In this document: positions 1 through 8,317 of the stretch, piece after piece
Numbering within the stretch: the stretch's first letter is position 1
Layout of the letters: every line of letters starts with the position of its first letter
NCBI RefSeq assembly: GCF_001612965.1
Contig: NZ_BDBL01000006.1
Location: forward strand, 62,001-126,000
Direction: 5' to 3'
DNA: 64,000 nucleotides
Origin: Nocardia kruczakiae NBRC 101016
GTDB lineage: Bacteria > Actinomycetota > Actinomycetes > Mycobacteriales > Mycobacteriaceae
Translations under genes and position numbers: made by a program
The notes under the pieces: generated by a model
The model's input: only the letters and a program-made list of their open reading frames with translations
Databases searched by the model: none
What the model was told of the DNA's origin: nothing

Positions 1-94
1 CACGACACCATTCCCTCGTTCGGAAAGGCCACCGGTACGTCCGAGCCGGCGGCTCGCCTCGGTGTGAAGCACTGTGCTCAGCGTGCCTCGCCCG

Positions 95-109
95 CGTGTG
101 TTCCACACG
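95..109. promoter_or_regulatory. Perfect palindrome upstream of the steroid-type operon
   Basis: CGTGTG-TTC-CACACG is a perfect 6-bp inverted repeat with a 3-bp spacer, about 120 bp before the first gene. No convincing coding region is visible in the first 229 bases, so this stretch probably carries the operon promoter. The size suits a TetR- or IclR-type operator. Which regulator binds is unknown; IclR and TetR genes lie 6-8 kb downstream. It does not match the KstR motif. Confidence 0.35.
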
Positions 110-229
110 AGTAGTCCGCTACCTCAATCGATCGAGCGGCTCGTCGGCTTGGCCCCGGCCGCGATCCGGTGTTCCGATGAGTAGGAGACTCAGGTCACAA
201 ATGCGGGCCGAGCGGCCAAGCTGGGCCGT

Positions 230-1414
230 ATGTCCAACACAGTGATCGGCAGTATCGACAGCATCGCCGAGGAGATTCGCAACGGGGCCGACGAGGGTGA
301 TTCGCTGGGCCGGTTACCCGACGACATGGCCAAAGGGCTGAAGGACGCCGGCGTCATCCGGATGCTGCAGCGCAAGAAGTACGACGGCTACGAGTCGCAT
401 CCGCGCGAGTTCGCCGAGACGGTGATGAAGACCGCGAGCCTCTACGGATCCGCGGGCTGGGTGGCCGGAATCGTCGGCGTGCACCCGTGGCAGCTCGCCT
501 TCGCCGATCCGAGGGTGCAGGAGGAGGTTCTCGGCGAGGACACCGACACCTGGATGGCCTCGCCGTATATGCCCGGCGGCGTCGCGGTGCCGGCCGATGG
601 CGGATACGTCATGAGCGGGCGCTGGCAGTTCTCCTCCGGCACCGACCACTGTGACTGGATCTTCCTGGGCGCCCTGGTGGGCAATGCGGACGGTACACCG
701 GTCATGCCTCCGCAACCGCTGCATGTGATCCTGCCCCGCTCGGACTACGAGATCGTCGCGGACTCGTGGGATGTGGTCGGGCTGCGCGGCACCGGCAGCA
801 AGGACATCGTGGTGAAGAACGCCTTCATCCCCGATTACCGGGTGATGGATCAGGGCAAGGTCATCGACGGGAGCGCGGCCGCGGAATACGGCGTCACGGA
901 AACGCTGTACAAGATGCCGTGGTCGACCATGTTCCCGCTGGGCATCACCTCGGCGACGATCGGCATCTGTGAGGGCGTGCTGGCCGCCGGTATCGACTAT
1001 CAGCGAAATCGGGTGGGGGCCACCGGAACTCTGGTCAAGGACGACCCCTACGTCCTGCACGCACTCGGCGAATCCGCCTCCGAGATCGATGCCGCCCGGC
1101 AGCAACTGCTGGCCAACGTCGACCGCATCTGGGACCTGGTCGACGCCGGCAAGGAGATCGATTTCGAAATGCGTGCCCGAGTACGCCGGGATCAGATCCG
1201 CTCGGCATGGCGGGCGGTCCGCGCCGCCGACGACATCTTCGACCGCGCCGGCGGCAACGCGCTGCGCATGGACAATGCGCTGCAACGATTCTGGCGCGAT
1301 GCTCACGCCGGGCTCCACCACGCTATTCACGTCTCCAGCACGACCTATCACGCCGCGGCCATGGCCTCGCTGGGTGTGGAAGTACCGCAGGGTCCCCTGC
1401 GCGTGATGATCTGA
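230..1414 (+). CDS. HsaA-like flavin-dependent monooxygenase, oxygenase component
   Basis: This 394-residue protein has the acyl-CoA-dehydrogenase fold used by two-component flavin hydroxylases. An N-terminal helical domain is followed by a middle beta domain with a W-Q-F-S-S-G-T-D stretch near residue 135 and the WDVVGLRGTGSKD segment near residue 190, both typical of HsaA and related flavin monooxygenases. In the known family it hydroxylates the phenolic A-ring of a 9,10-secosteroid with reduced flavin from an HsaB reductase. No HsaB-like reductase is visible nearby, so the partner must be elsewhere. It is the first gene of a five-gene operon with an extradiol dioxygenase, KstD-like and KshA-like genes. 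The ATG has only a weak ribosome site. The exact steroid substrate cannot be read from sequence. Confidence 0.85.
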   Translation: MSNTVIGSIDSIAEEIRNGADEGDSLGRLPDDMAKGLKDAGVIRMLQRKKYDGYESHPREFAETVMKTASLYGSAGWVAGIVGVHPWQLAFADPRVQEEVLGEDTDTWMASPYMPGGVAVPADGGYVMSGRWQFSSGTDHCDWIFLGALVGNADGTPVMPPQPLHVILPRSDYEIVADSWDVVGLRGTGSKDIVVKNAFIPDYRVMDQGKVIDGSAAAEYGVTETLYKMPWSTMFPLGITSATIGICEGVLAAGIDYQRNRVGATGTLVKDDPYVLHALGESASEIDAARQQLLANVDRIWDLVDAGKEIDFEMRARVRRDQIRSAWRAVRAADDIFDRAGGNALRMDNALQRFWRDAHAGLHHAIHVSSTTYHAAAMASLGVEVPQGPLRVMI

Positions 1415-1443
1415 CCGAGCCCGAACAGAACGCGAGTTACTTC

Positions 1444-1467
1444 ATGACTGAAAGCGATTGTTCATGA
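1444..1467 (+). other. Seven-codon mini-ORF coupled to the dioxygenase start
   Basis: ATG at 1444 opens a seven-codon frame (MTESDCS) whose TGA overlaps the ATG of the dioxygenase at 1464 as ATGA. The 11 bases TTCATGACTGA occur twice, at 1441-1451 and 1461-1471, so the mini-ORF may simply come from a small tandem duplication of the start region. Neither ATG has a good Shine-Dalgarno. It could couple translation or be an accident. Confidence 0.3.
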
Positions 1468-2369
1468 CTGAAATCAGAGGGCTCGGCTATGTCCGGGTGC
1501 TCGCCACCGATATGGATCGCTGGCGCGAATTGGGCTTCGACGTATTGGGATTCGCACCGGGATTCGGAGACGAGACGGATGCGCTGCATTTCCGCATGGA
1601 CGAGCGCCCGTCGCGGATCACCGTCGAACGCGCCGATGTCGACCGGGTGAGCGCTGTCGGCTGGGAATTGCGCGACGGCCCGGCGCTGCGCCGGCTGGAA
1701 GCGACATTGCGCGACGCCGGATACGAATACACGCCCATGTCCCAGGAATTGGCCGACCGCCGCAGGGTCGAAGCCGGTATCTGCACGACCGATCCGGGTG
1801 GCACGCCGCTGGAGTTCTTCCACGGACCGGTCCTCGAACACAGGCCGGTCGTCACCAAATACGCGCAGCGATTCGTCACCGGCGCACAGGGACTCGGTCA
1901 CGTGGTGATGCCGACCGCCAACTTCGAGGAGTCCTACGCCTTCTACACCGAAACGCTGGGCTTCCTGTCCCGCGGCGCATTCCGGATGCCCTCGCCTCCG
2001 GGGACAGGTCCTTTGCGCATCAGGTTCCTCGGCGTGAATCAGCGCCATCACAGCCTGGCGATCATGCCCGCGCTGGAAGGTCGCGACCCCGGGTTGATCC
2101 ACGTGATGGTCGAGGTCGATTCGCTCGATGCCGTCGGACAGGCCCTCGATCAGGTGATGGCACGGGATTTCCCGGTCTCCTCGACGCTGGGCCGCCACAC
2201 CAACGACAAGATGATCTCCTTCTACGTCGGGGTGCCCGGCGGCTGGGATATCGAATACGGGACCGCGGGCGAACCGGTCGACGAGTCCTACTACACCGCC
2301 GAGGAGATCACCGCCGACAGCTATTGGGGCCATGAATGGTTGTGGGCCAAGCAGATGAAACAAGCATGA
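1464..2369 (+). CDS. HsaC-like type I extradiol ring-cleavage dioxygenase
   Basis: A 301-residue two-domain vicinal-oxygen-chelate protein. The C-terminal domain carries the Fe(II) triad of BphC/HsaC enzymes: His146 (GLGHVVM), His213 (LIHVMVE) and Glu264 (WDIEYG). The accessory His195/196 (NQRHHSL), His245 (GRHTND) and Tyr254 are also in place. In the family it opens a catechol, here presumably the hydroxylated A-ring of a secosteroid, at the meta position. The ATG at 1464 is preferred over an in-frame TTG at 1458 because the homologous N-terminus begins there. The end overlaps the next gene as ATGA, so translation is coupled. The upstream HsaA-like gene would make its substrate. Confidence 0.88.
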   Translation: MTEIRGLGYVRVLATDMDRWRELGFDVLGFAPGFGDETDALHFRMDERPSRITVERADVDRVSAVGWELRDGPALRRLEATLRDAGYEYTPMSQELADRRRVEAGICTTDPGGTPLEFFHGPVLEHRPVVTKYAQRFVTGAQGLGHVVMPTANFEESYAFYTETLGFLSRGAFRMPSPPGTGPLRIRFLGVNQRHHSLAIMPALEGRDPGLIHVMVEVDSLDAVGQALDQVMARDFPVSSTLGRHTNDKMISFYVGVPGGWDIEYGTAGEPVDESYYTAEEITADSYWGHEWLWAKQMKQA

Positions 2370-4093
2370 AAGGCCGATCGGCGATGAACTCCAGCGAAAA
2401 CCACACAGCCGAGCACGAAGTCGATCTGCTGGTCGTGGGATCGGGCACCGGTCTGGCCGCCGCGCTCACCGCCGCCGAGGCGGAATTGTCGGTCCTGGTC
2501 GTGGAGAAGTCGGAATATGTCGGTGGTTCCACGGCCCGCTCCGGCGGGGCGTTCTGGGTACCGGGCAATTTCCTGCTGCGCGAACGGCAACCCGCCGACG
2601 ATGCCCGCGCCGCCGCGGCGTATGTCGAAGCGGTAGTGGGTGATTCGGCACCGCGTGAACGCGGCGCGGCATTTCTCGAACACGGGCCCGCCGCCGTCGA
2701 GATGCTCGCACGGACCACTCCGATGACATTCATGTGGGCCGACGGCTACTCCGACTATCACCCCGAATTGCCGGGCGGATCGGCGGCGGGACGCACCTGC
2801 GAGTGCAAGCCGTTCGACGCTTCCCGGCTCGGTGCGCACCGGTCGCGGCTGCGTCCCGGGGTGATGGAGGCCTCCGGGCTGCCGATGCCGGTGACCGGCG
2901 CGGATTACAAGTGGCTCAACCTGATCGCGCGCACCCCGCGCAAGGCGCTGTGGCGCGGCATGAAGGCGATGGCGATCGGCGTGGGCGGACTCGTGCTCAA
3001 ACGCGAGTACATCGCCGGTGGGCAGGCGCTCGCGGCGGGCCTGTTCGCGGGTGCGATTCGCGCCGGAATTCCGATCTGGACCGACACCTCGCTGGTGCGC
3101 CTGCTGGTGGGGGAGGACGGCGCCGTCACCGGAGCAGTGGTCGACCGCGACGGCGTCCGCACCGAGGTCACCGCCCGGCGCGGCGTGGTGCTGGCCGCCG
3201 GTGGATTCGACCACGACACCGAGATGCGGCGAAAGTACCAGTCGGACAGGCTGGTCGAGCATGCGAGCCTCGGCTGCGACACCGATACCGGCGATGCCAT
3301 CACCCTGGCGCAGGAGGCCGGTGCGGCGATCGGGCTGATGGATCAGGCGTGGTGGTTCCCGGCCGTGGCCCCGCTGCCCGGCGGGCAGCCGGCGGTGCTG
3401 CTGGCCGAGCGTGCGCTGCCCGGATCGTTCATCGTCGACCAGAGCGGGCGGCGCTTCGTCAACGAGGCAACGGACTACATGTCCTTCGGTCAGCGGGTAC
3501 TCGAGCGCGAGCGCGCCGGTGACCCGGTGGAGCAGATGTGGCTCGTCTTCGATCAGCGCTACCGCAACAGCTACATCTTCGCCGCGGGCCTGTTCCCGCG
3601 GCAGCCGTTGCCCCAGCCCTGGTACGACAACGGCATCGCGGCGACGGCCACCGATCCGGCAAGCCTGGCGCGGGCGATGGGTGTCCCCGCGGACGCCTTC
3701 GCCGCGACCTTCGACACCTTCAACGCCTCCGCCGAACTGGGTGTCGACCACGAATTCGCCAGGGGCGCAAGCGCCTACGACCGCTACTACGGCGACCCCA
3801 CCATAGGTCCGAATCCCAATCTGCGGCCGCTGGGCAGGAAGGGAACCTTGTACGCGGTGAAGCTGGTGCTGTCGGACCTCGGAACGTGCGGCGGTGTGCG
3901 CGCGGACGGTTCGGCCCGCGTGCTGCGCGAGGACGGCAGCGTCATCGAGGGCCTGTACGCGATCGGCAATACGGCGGCCAATGCCTTCGGCAACACCTAT
4001 CCGGGCGCGGGCGCCACCATCGGCCAGGGATTGGTCTTCGGCTACATCGCCGCGAAAACCGCTGCGGGACATCTCTCTTCACAAGGACGGTAG
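2366..4093 (+). CDS. KstD-like FAD-dependent 3-ketosteroid dehydrogenase
   Basis: A 575-residue flavoprotein. The N-terminal Rossmann motif VVGSGTGLAAALTAAE is followed by an Asp/Glu-type FAD ribose site (VVEKSEYVGGSTARSGG). The C-terminus has the family signature GNTAANAFGNTYPGAGATIG, including the Tyr expected at the KstD active site. In the family the enzyme removes hydrogen from ring A of 3-ketosteroids; some relatives are Delta4 dehydrogenases or fumarate-reductase-like enzymes. The start is ATG 2366, which overlaps the dioxygenase stop as ATGA; an in-frame ATG at 2384 is the alternative. Its place between ring-cleavage and Rieske genes supports steroid work, but the exact position dehydrogenated is inferred. 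Confidence 0.85.
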   Translation: MKGRSAMNSSENHTAEHEVDLLVVGSGTGLAAALTAAEAELSVLVVEKSEYVGGSTARSGGAFWVPGNFLLRERQPADDARAAAAYVEAVVGDSAPRERGAAFLEHGPAAVEMLARTTPMTFMWADGYSDYHPELPGGSAAGRTCECKPFDASRLGAHRSRLRPGVMEASGLPMPVTGADYKWLNLIARTPRKALWRGMKAMAIGVGGLVLKREYIAGGQALAAGLFAGAIRAGIPIWTDTSLVRLLVGEDGAVTGAVVDRDGVRTEVTARRGVVLAAGGFDHDTEMRRKYQSDRLVEHASLGCDTDTGDAITLAQEAGAAIGLMDQAWWFPAVAPLPGGQPAVLLAERALPGSFIVDQSGRRFVNEATDYMSFGQRVLERERAGDPVEQMWLVFDQRYRNSYIFAAGLFPRQPLPQPWYDNGIAATATDPASLARAMGVPADAFAATFDTFNASAELGVDHEFARGASAYDRYYGDPTIGPNPNLRPLGRKGTLYAVKLVLSDLGTCGGVRADGSARVLREDGSVIEGLYAIGNTAANAFGNTYPGAGATIGQGLVFGYIAAKTAAGHLSSQGR

Positions 4094-4095
4094 AC

Positions 4096-5232
4096 ATGAC
4101 GACGACGCATGACGAGGTTCGCCAGATCGAGGCCGGGACGGTGCCGACGCGATTCGCACGCGGCTGGCATTGCCTCGGGCTGATCCGAGATTTCGCCGAC
4201 GGCCGCCCGCATGCGGTCCAGGCCTTCGGCACCAAACTGGTGGTCTTCCGCGGTGAGGACGGCCGGGTCAATGTCCTCGACGCGTTCTGCCGGCATATGG
4301 GCGGGGACCTGTCCGACGGCGAGGTCAAGGGCAACGAGATCGCCTGCCCCTTCCACGATTGGCGCTGGGGCGGCAACGGGCGCTGCAAGCAGATCCCGTA
4401 CGCCCGCCGAGTGCCGCCACTGGCACGGACCCGGGCGTGGACCACGCTCGAGCAGGACGGCATGTTGTTCGTCTGGAACGATCCGGAGGGCAATCCGCCG
4501 CCGGGGGGAGTGACCATCCCGCGGATCGCGGGCGCGGGCGACCCCAACTGGACCGATTGGCATTGGTACACCACGATCGTCGACACGAATTGCCGGGAAA
4601 TCATCGACAATGTCGTGGACATGGCGCACTTCTTCTACATTCACGGATCCCTGCCGACCTTTTTCAAGAATGTTTTCGAGGGCCCGGTGGCGACGCAGTA
4701 TTTCGGAAGTGGCGCCCGTGACGATCTGCCCGGACCGGTGGGGCAGCCGCAGTTGCTCGGTACCTCGTCGGTCGCCTCGTACTATGGGCCGTCGTTCATG
4801 ATCGACGACCTCGTCTATCACTACGAGCACGGTGACTACAAGACGGTGTTGCTCAACTGCCACTATCCGATCGACGAGAATTCGTTCGTGCTGCAGTACG
4901 GCATCATCGTCGAGAAGTCCGACACGCTGCCCGAGGATCAGGCGATGGCCACCGCCGTCGCGCTCGGCGACTGGGTCAAGCTCGGCTTCGAGCAGGACGT
5001 CGCGATCTGGAAGAGCAAGGCGCGCATCGACAATCCGCTGCTCTGCGAGGAGGACGGCCCGGTCTATCAGCTGCGCCGCTGGTATCAGCAGTTCTACGTC
5101 GACGTCGCCGATGTCGCCCCCGAAATGGTCGACCGGTTCGAATTCGAACTCGACACCACGCGACCGCTGGCCGCCTGGCAGGAGGAGGTCCGCGAGAACG
5201 TCGCCCGCAAAGCCGCGGAGGCGACCTCGTGA
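4096..5232 (+). CDS. kshA: KshA-like Rieske 3-ketosteroid 9alpha-hydroxylase oxygenase
   Basis: A 378-residue Rieske non-heme iron oxygenase. The [2Fe-2S] ligands are Cys65-x-His67 (CRHMGG) and Cys84-x2-His87 (CPFHDW). The catalytic iron site has the KshA pattern Asp175-x2-His178-x4-His183 (DMAHFFYIH). KshA hydroxylates C9 of 3-ketosteroids; with KstD activity this opens ring B. It needs a reductase (KshB), which is not visible here. ATG 4096 has the ribosome site AAGGACGG six bases upstream and lies 2 bp after the KstD-like gene. Length fits the family. Actinobacteria often carry several KshA paralogues with different side-chain preferences, so this may serve a particular steroid such as a bile acid. 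Confidence 0.88.
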   Translation: MTTTHDEVRQIEAGTVPTRFARGWHCLGLIRDFADGRPHAVQAFGTKLVVFRGEDGRVNVLDAFCRHMGGDLSDGEVKGNEIACPFHDWRWGGNGRCKQIPYARRVPPLARTRAWTTLEQDGMLFVWNDPEGNPPPGGVTIPRIAGAGDPNWTDWHWYTTIVDTNCREIIDNVVDMAHFFYIHGSLPTFFKNVFEGPVATQYFGSGARDDLPGPVGQPQLLGTSSVASYYGPSFMIDDLVYHYEHGDYKTVLLNCHYPIDENSFVLQYGIIVEKSDTLPEDQAMATAVALGDWVKLGFEQDVAIWKSKARIDNPLLCEEDGPVYQLRRWYQQFYVDVADVAPEMVDRFEFELDTTRPLAAWQEEVRENVARKAAEATS

Positions 5233-5495
5233 TGCCGATCGACGAACGCATCCGGGAAGTGCCCATGGCGCCGGTCGAGTGCCGGCAGTGCGGTGCGCGC
5301 GTGCTCGCTCGCAAGAGCAGCTGGGCGCAGACGAGCATTCAGTGGGACGCGGAGTCGAGCGCCGCGTGCGTGGAACGTCACGCCGCCGGCACACTCTCGG
5401 ACGCGGTGATGCGGGACTGCTCGCAGCTTCGTGAATCGATCTGGGCCGCTGCGGAATCCGGAGAACTGCGCGTGCTCGACAGCGCGGCGCGCTGA
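5229..5495 (+). CDS. Small Cys-rich protein coupled to kshA
   Basis: An 88-residue protein starting at GTG 5229, which overlaps the kshA stop (GTGA) and has GGAGG seven bases upstream; ATG 5232 is the alternative. It has a C-x2-C knuckle (CRQCG) near residue 18, a further Cys/His pair (AACVERH) near residue 47 and another Cys (RDCSQLRESI). The spacing suggests a small zinc- or metal-binding protein. I recall similar small ORFs beside Rieske genes in actinobacterial steroid clusters, but no function is known to me. Its coupling to kshA suggests a role in assembly or in the hydroxylation step; this is inference. Confidence 0.65.
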   Translation: MMPIDERIREVPMAPVECRQCGARVLARKSSWAQTSIQWDAESSAACVERHAAGTLSDAVMRDCSQLRESIWAAAESGELRVLDSAAR

Positions 5496-5510
5496 GCCGA
5501 TATCGAGACA

Positions 5511-5546
5511 ACGGGCCCCTGCCGTCGTTCGACGACGGGGGCCCGT
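5511..5546 (+). terminator. Strong hairpin terminator after the steroid operon
   Basis: ACGGGCCC (5511-5518) pairs with GGGCCCGT (5539-5546), and CCGTCGT (5522-5528) with ACGACGG (5532-5538), around a 3-base loop. There is no T-tract, as is common for actinobacterial terminators. It lies 16 bp after the last gene of the operon and before a convergent gene remnant. Confidence 0.65.
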
Positions 5547-5566
5547 GCGGTATCTCCTCGATCGGT

Positions 5567-5776
5567 TCAGGTGTGCATCGCCTGTGTGCCCACGACGGTC
5601 AGCAGCGCGAGTTTCTCGGCGGTGTCGGTCCCGGCGCGTGGGGTGAACCAGAGCAACCGCTGGCGGCTGTCCTCGCTGAAGAGGCTGAGGCAGGTGAGGT
5701 CGAGCATGCCGACGGTGGGGTGCAGGATCCGCTTGCGTTCGTCTCTGCGCACCCCCACGTACCTCGTGTTCGACAT
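5567..5776 (-). pseudogene. C-terminal remnant of an MmyB-type HTH regulator
   Basis: The last 70 or so codons match the end of the ligand-binding domain of XRE/MmyB regulators: HPTVGMLDL, then a Leu-rich strand, then WFTPRAGTDTAEKLALL. The N-terminal HTH and most of the sensor domain are absent, because the plus-strand SDR begins about 100 bp upstream. Such regulators are often divergent from an SDR they control, which is the layout here. The fragment is therefore the stump of a former SDR regulator. No start codon with a ribosome site is convincing. Confidence 0.6.
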
Positions 5777-5877
5777 ATAGACAGCTTCCCGGGGCGGCCG
5801 GGTCGGTGCCAGGGGACGGCGTCCCCACCTTCGCAAGCAACTGTCGCCGGTCCGCGCCGCGCCACAGAGTGGACGTC

Positions 5878-6639
5878 ATGAACACCTCACGCACCGACAC
5901 ACTCACCGATTCCGGCGCATCGCCGGTTGCCGGAAAGACGGTCCTGATCACCGGCGGCACGAGCGGAATCGGCGCCGCGACCGCTCGGCTCCTGCTCGCG
6001 CGCGGCCACCGGGTCGCCGTCACCGGGCGCGACCCCGGCCGGCTCGAGGCCTTTCTCGACGAAGCCGGCCACACGGACCGTGTCCTGGGCCTGGTGGCCG
6101 ATGCCGCCGACTGGGACGCCACGAACACGGCGGTCACCAGCACGGTGGAGCGCTTCGGGTCGCTCGACGCGGCAGTCGCGAACGCGGGCGGCGCGTCGGC
6201 GGATCACTTCCGGACCGGCGCTACCGGTGTCGTGGACGGCGGCGATCCGGAGCTGTGGGCGCCGATGGTGCTCGCCAACGTGCTCGGCCCGGCTCTGCTG
6301 GCCAAGGCGACCCTGCCCCATCTCGAGCGGTCCGGCGGCCGGCTGGTGCTCATCGGCAGCGTGGCCGGAATCAAGAACAGCCCGGGCAACCTCTACTCCG
6401 CCACGAAATGGGCAGTGGTCGGCTTCGCCGAGAACCTCCGTCTGCACGCGACGACCCGCGGCATCGGAGTCACGGTCGTGAATCCGGGCATGATCGACAC
6501 CTCGTTCTGGCACGGACAGGTTCCGCCCATCGCGATGAGCCCGGATGCGGTGGCCGAGGCGATCGGCTTCGCGCTCGATCAGCCCGCAGGCGTCGACCTC
6601 AACACGGTGACGATCCGTCCGATCGGCCAGCCCGCCTGA
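5878..6639 (+). CDS. SDR family oxidoreductase
   Basis: A 253-residue classical short-chain dehydrogenase. It has the cofactor motif TGGTSGIG near residue 23, NAGG, a catalytic Ser in VLIGSVAG and the YSATK active site. The basic residue after the second strand (TGRDPGR) favours NADP(H). ATG 5878 is preferred; an in-frame ATG at 5806 would add residues not seen in the family. It stands alone between a regulator stump and the IclR gene. The substrate is unknown. Confidence 0.85.
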   Translation: MNTSRTDTLTDSGASPVAGKTVLITGGTSGIGAATARLLLARGHRVAVTGRDPGRLEAFLDEAGHTDRVLGLVADAADWDATNTAVTSTVERFGSLDAAVANAGGASADHFRTGATGVVDGGDPELWAPMVLANVLGPALLAKATLPHLERSGGRLVLIGSVAGIKNSPGNLYSATKWAVVGFAENLRLHATTRGIGVTVVNPGMIDTSFWHGQVPPIAMSPDAVAEAIGFALDQPAGVDLNTVTIRPIGQPA

Positions 6640-6704
6640 ACCCAGGGGACAGCGCGATGCTTTCGCCACCGAAAGCACCTGTGCCGCACCGTTACTCGTG
6701 ACGG

Positions 6705-7487
6705 TCAGACGCGCACGGGCTGCGGACCTCTCCGTGGCGCCGCCAGCGCCACGCGCCGGATCTCGTTCGCCGCCAGCCGCACGTCCGAGACGACGGCGCT
6801 GGTTTTGACCGAGCGCGTCGGACCGCACAGGGACACCGCCACGCGCCCCCGCTCGACATCGATGTCGAGCGCGGCCGCCACCACCGTCACTCCCAGCGCG
6901 CAGCCCTGCGAGTCCACCGCGACCCCGCTGCGGTCGCGCACCCTCTCCAGTTCACGTTCCAGTTGCCGGCGAGTCCGCACGCTGTAGCAGGTGGGCGCGC
7001 TGGCGAAGGGGAGCTCGGGCCACTGCTCCGGTTCCATCGCGGCCAGCAGCGCGTGCCCGGCCGCGGTGAGCTCGACGGGCTGGCGAGCGCCGACCGCCCA
7101 CTGGCGCCCCGGCGTCGGCCAGGCCCCCACCCGGTTCAGATGCAGGATCTCCGCGCCGGAGAGCAGGCTCAGATGCGCGGTCAGGCCCGTGCGCCGGTGC
7201 AGTGCGGTCATGACGGCCATCGCCACGTCGTTGACGCTGCGCTGGCGCACCACCTGCGACCCGAACTCGAACATCCTTATGCCCAAGGCGTATTCGAAGC
7301 CGTGGCGTTCCACCCAGCCGAGTTCCACGAGCCGCTGCAAAATTCGATGCGCCGACGAGCGCGGCAGATGGGAACGCCGGGCGATATCGGCCAGCGTCAT
7401 GGGCCGCTGCCCGACGAAGGCCTCCAGCAGGGACGCCACGCGATCGATCATCGCGTTGGGGGTTTGTTCGAGCTGCACCGTTGCCAC
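6705..7487 (-). CDS. IclR family transcriptional regulator
   Basis: About 260 residues. An N-terminal winged HTH (LADIARRSHLPRSSAHRILQ, then LVELGWV) is followed by the IclR effector domain, with the typical ALGIRMFEFG linker and a C-terminal AALDID region. GTG 7487 is preferred because GGAGG lies six bases upstream; ATG 7511 is in frame but has no ribosome site. It is divergent from a TetR gene, and a 15-bp palindrome sits between them. IclR proteins often control aromatic or steroid catabolism, so the upstream operon is a reasonable target. The ligand is unknown. Confidence 0.85.
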   Translation of the reverse strand: MATVQLEQTPNAMIDRVASLLEAFVGQRPMTLADIARRSHLPRSSAHRILQRLVELGWVERHGFEYALGIRMFEFGSQVVRQRSVNDVAMAVMTALHRRTGLTAHLSLLSGAEILHLNRVGAWPTPGRQWAVGARQPVELTAAGHALLAAMEPEQWPELPFASAPTCYSVRTRRQLERELERVRDRSGVAVDSQGCALGVTVVAAALDIDVERGRVAVSLCGPTRSVKTSAVVSDVRLAANEIRRVALAAPRRGPQPVRV

Positions 7488-7529
7488 CTGTTGCCTCCAA
7501 CCGCCAGACATGTGCAGAATGTGACTACA

Positions 7530-7544
7530 TGTCAGATTCTGACA
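7530..7544. promoter_or_regulatory. Palindromic operator between IclR and TetR genes
   Basis: TGTCAG-ATT-CTGACA is a perfect 6-bp inverted repeat. It lies 43 bp upstream of the IclR start and 138 bp upstream of the TetR start. It probably binds one of the two divergent regulators for autoregulation. A further ACATGT...ACATGT direct repeat surrounds its left side (7508-7532). Confidence 0.5.
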
Positions 7545-7681
7545 GGTCTGAGTGTAAGGAGGGCGCAGATGGATGTAAAGCAGATCACATCGATGTGCTC
7601 GAACAGGTCGACGAATGCGAACCCCTCCAGGCGTTTTCCCGACCGCGTTACTGTGGACTGCGATCAAGGAGGACAGAGGTC

Positions 7682-8317
7682 GTGAGCAAGTCGTCCAGGC
7701 CGACGCTGACCGAACGCCGCGCGGAGGAGTTGCGCCTGGCCATCGCGAATACCGCGCGCGATATGTTCGTCGCCGACGGTGACACCTCCGCGACCGTGGA
7801 ACGCATCTGCGAGACGGTCGGCATCGCGCCGAGGACCTTCCACCGCCACTTCCCGGTGAAGGAAGATGTCATGGGGCCGCTGTTCCGGCGCAGCCAGGCG
7901 ATCATCATCGACTTCCTGAAGAACGCGCCGGCCGACGCCGACGTCGCCGAAACGCTGGCACGCGCGTTCACCACCGAGGTGTACAAGCGCCGGACACCCG
8001 AATCCGACCGCAAATTCATGACGTTGATGATCCACACGCCGCAGTACCGTCTGCGCTGGCTGGAATGGGGCGAGCAACTCTGCGAGCCGATCACCGAGTT
8101 CCTCTCGGCGAGAGTCGAACTCGGTGACGATCCGTTCCTGCGCAGACTTCCGGCGGAGCTGATCGTGCACACCAGCCGCCAGGCCTACATCCAGTGGGTC
8201 GACGAGGAGGTCGGCGGCGATTTCTCCGAGGTGGAGGCGCTGCAGCTGCGCGGTATGAAGATGCTGCTCGTCGGTCTGCGGGCGGTGATGGCGCAGCCGT
8301 CGGTGCCGGTCCCGTAA
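7682..8317 (+). CDS. TetR family transcriptional regulator
   Basis: A 211-residue protein with an N-terminal TetR HTH (ATVERICETVGIAPRTFHRHF, ending in the recognition helix and the F-P-V-K-E-D turn) and an all-helical C-terminal ligand domain. GTG 7682 has AAGGAGG nine bases upstream and is the clear start, although the frame is open further upstream. It is divergent from the IclR gene and convergent with the C-C hydrolase gene. The target is unknown; the steroid-type genes on both sides are candidates. Confidence 0.85.
   Translation: MSKSSRPTLTERRAEELRLAIANTARDMFVADGDTSATVERICETVGIAPRTFHRHFPVKEDVMGPLFRRSQAIIIDFLKNAPADADVAETLARAFTTEVYKRRTPESDRKFMTLMIHTPQYRLRWLEWGEQLCEPITEFLSARVELGDDPFLRRLPAELIVHTSRQAYIQWVDEEVGGDFSEVEALQLRGMKMLLVGLRAVMAQPSVPVP

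Noticed and set aside
314..1351. Long minus-strand open frame opposite the HsaA-like gene
   Set aside because: It is antisense to a gene with clear family motifs and shows no motif of its own. High GC makes such shadows common; the same applies to the long antisense frames opposite most other genes here.
3538..4095. Upstream extension of the KshA-like frame inside the KstD-like gene
   Set aside because: The homologous N-terminus starts at ATG 4096 with a good ribosome site; the upstream part is a shadow of KstD.
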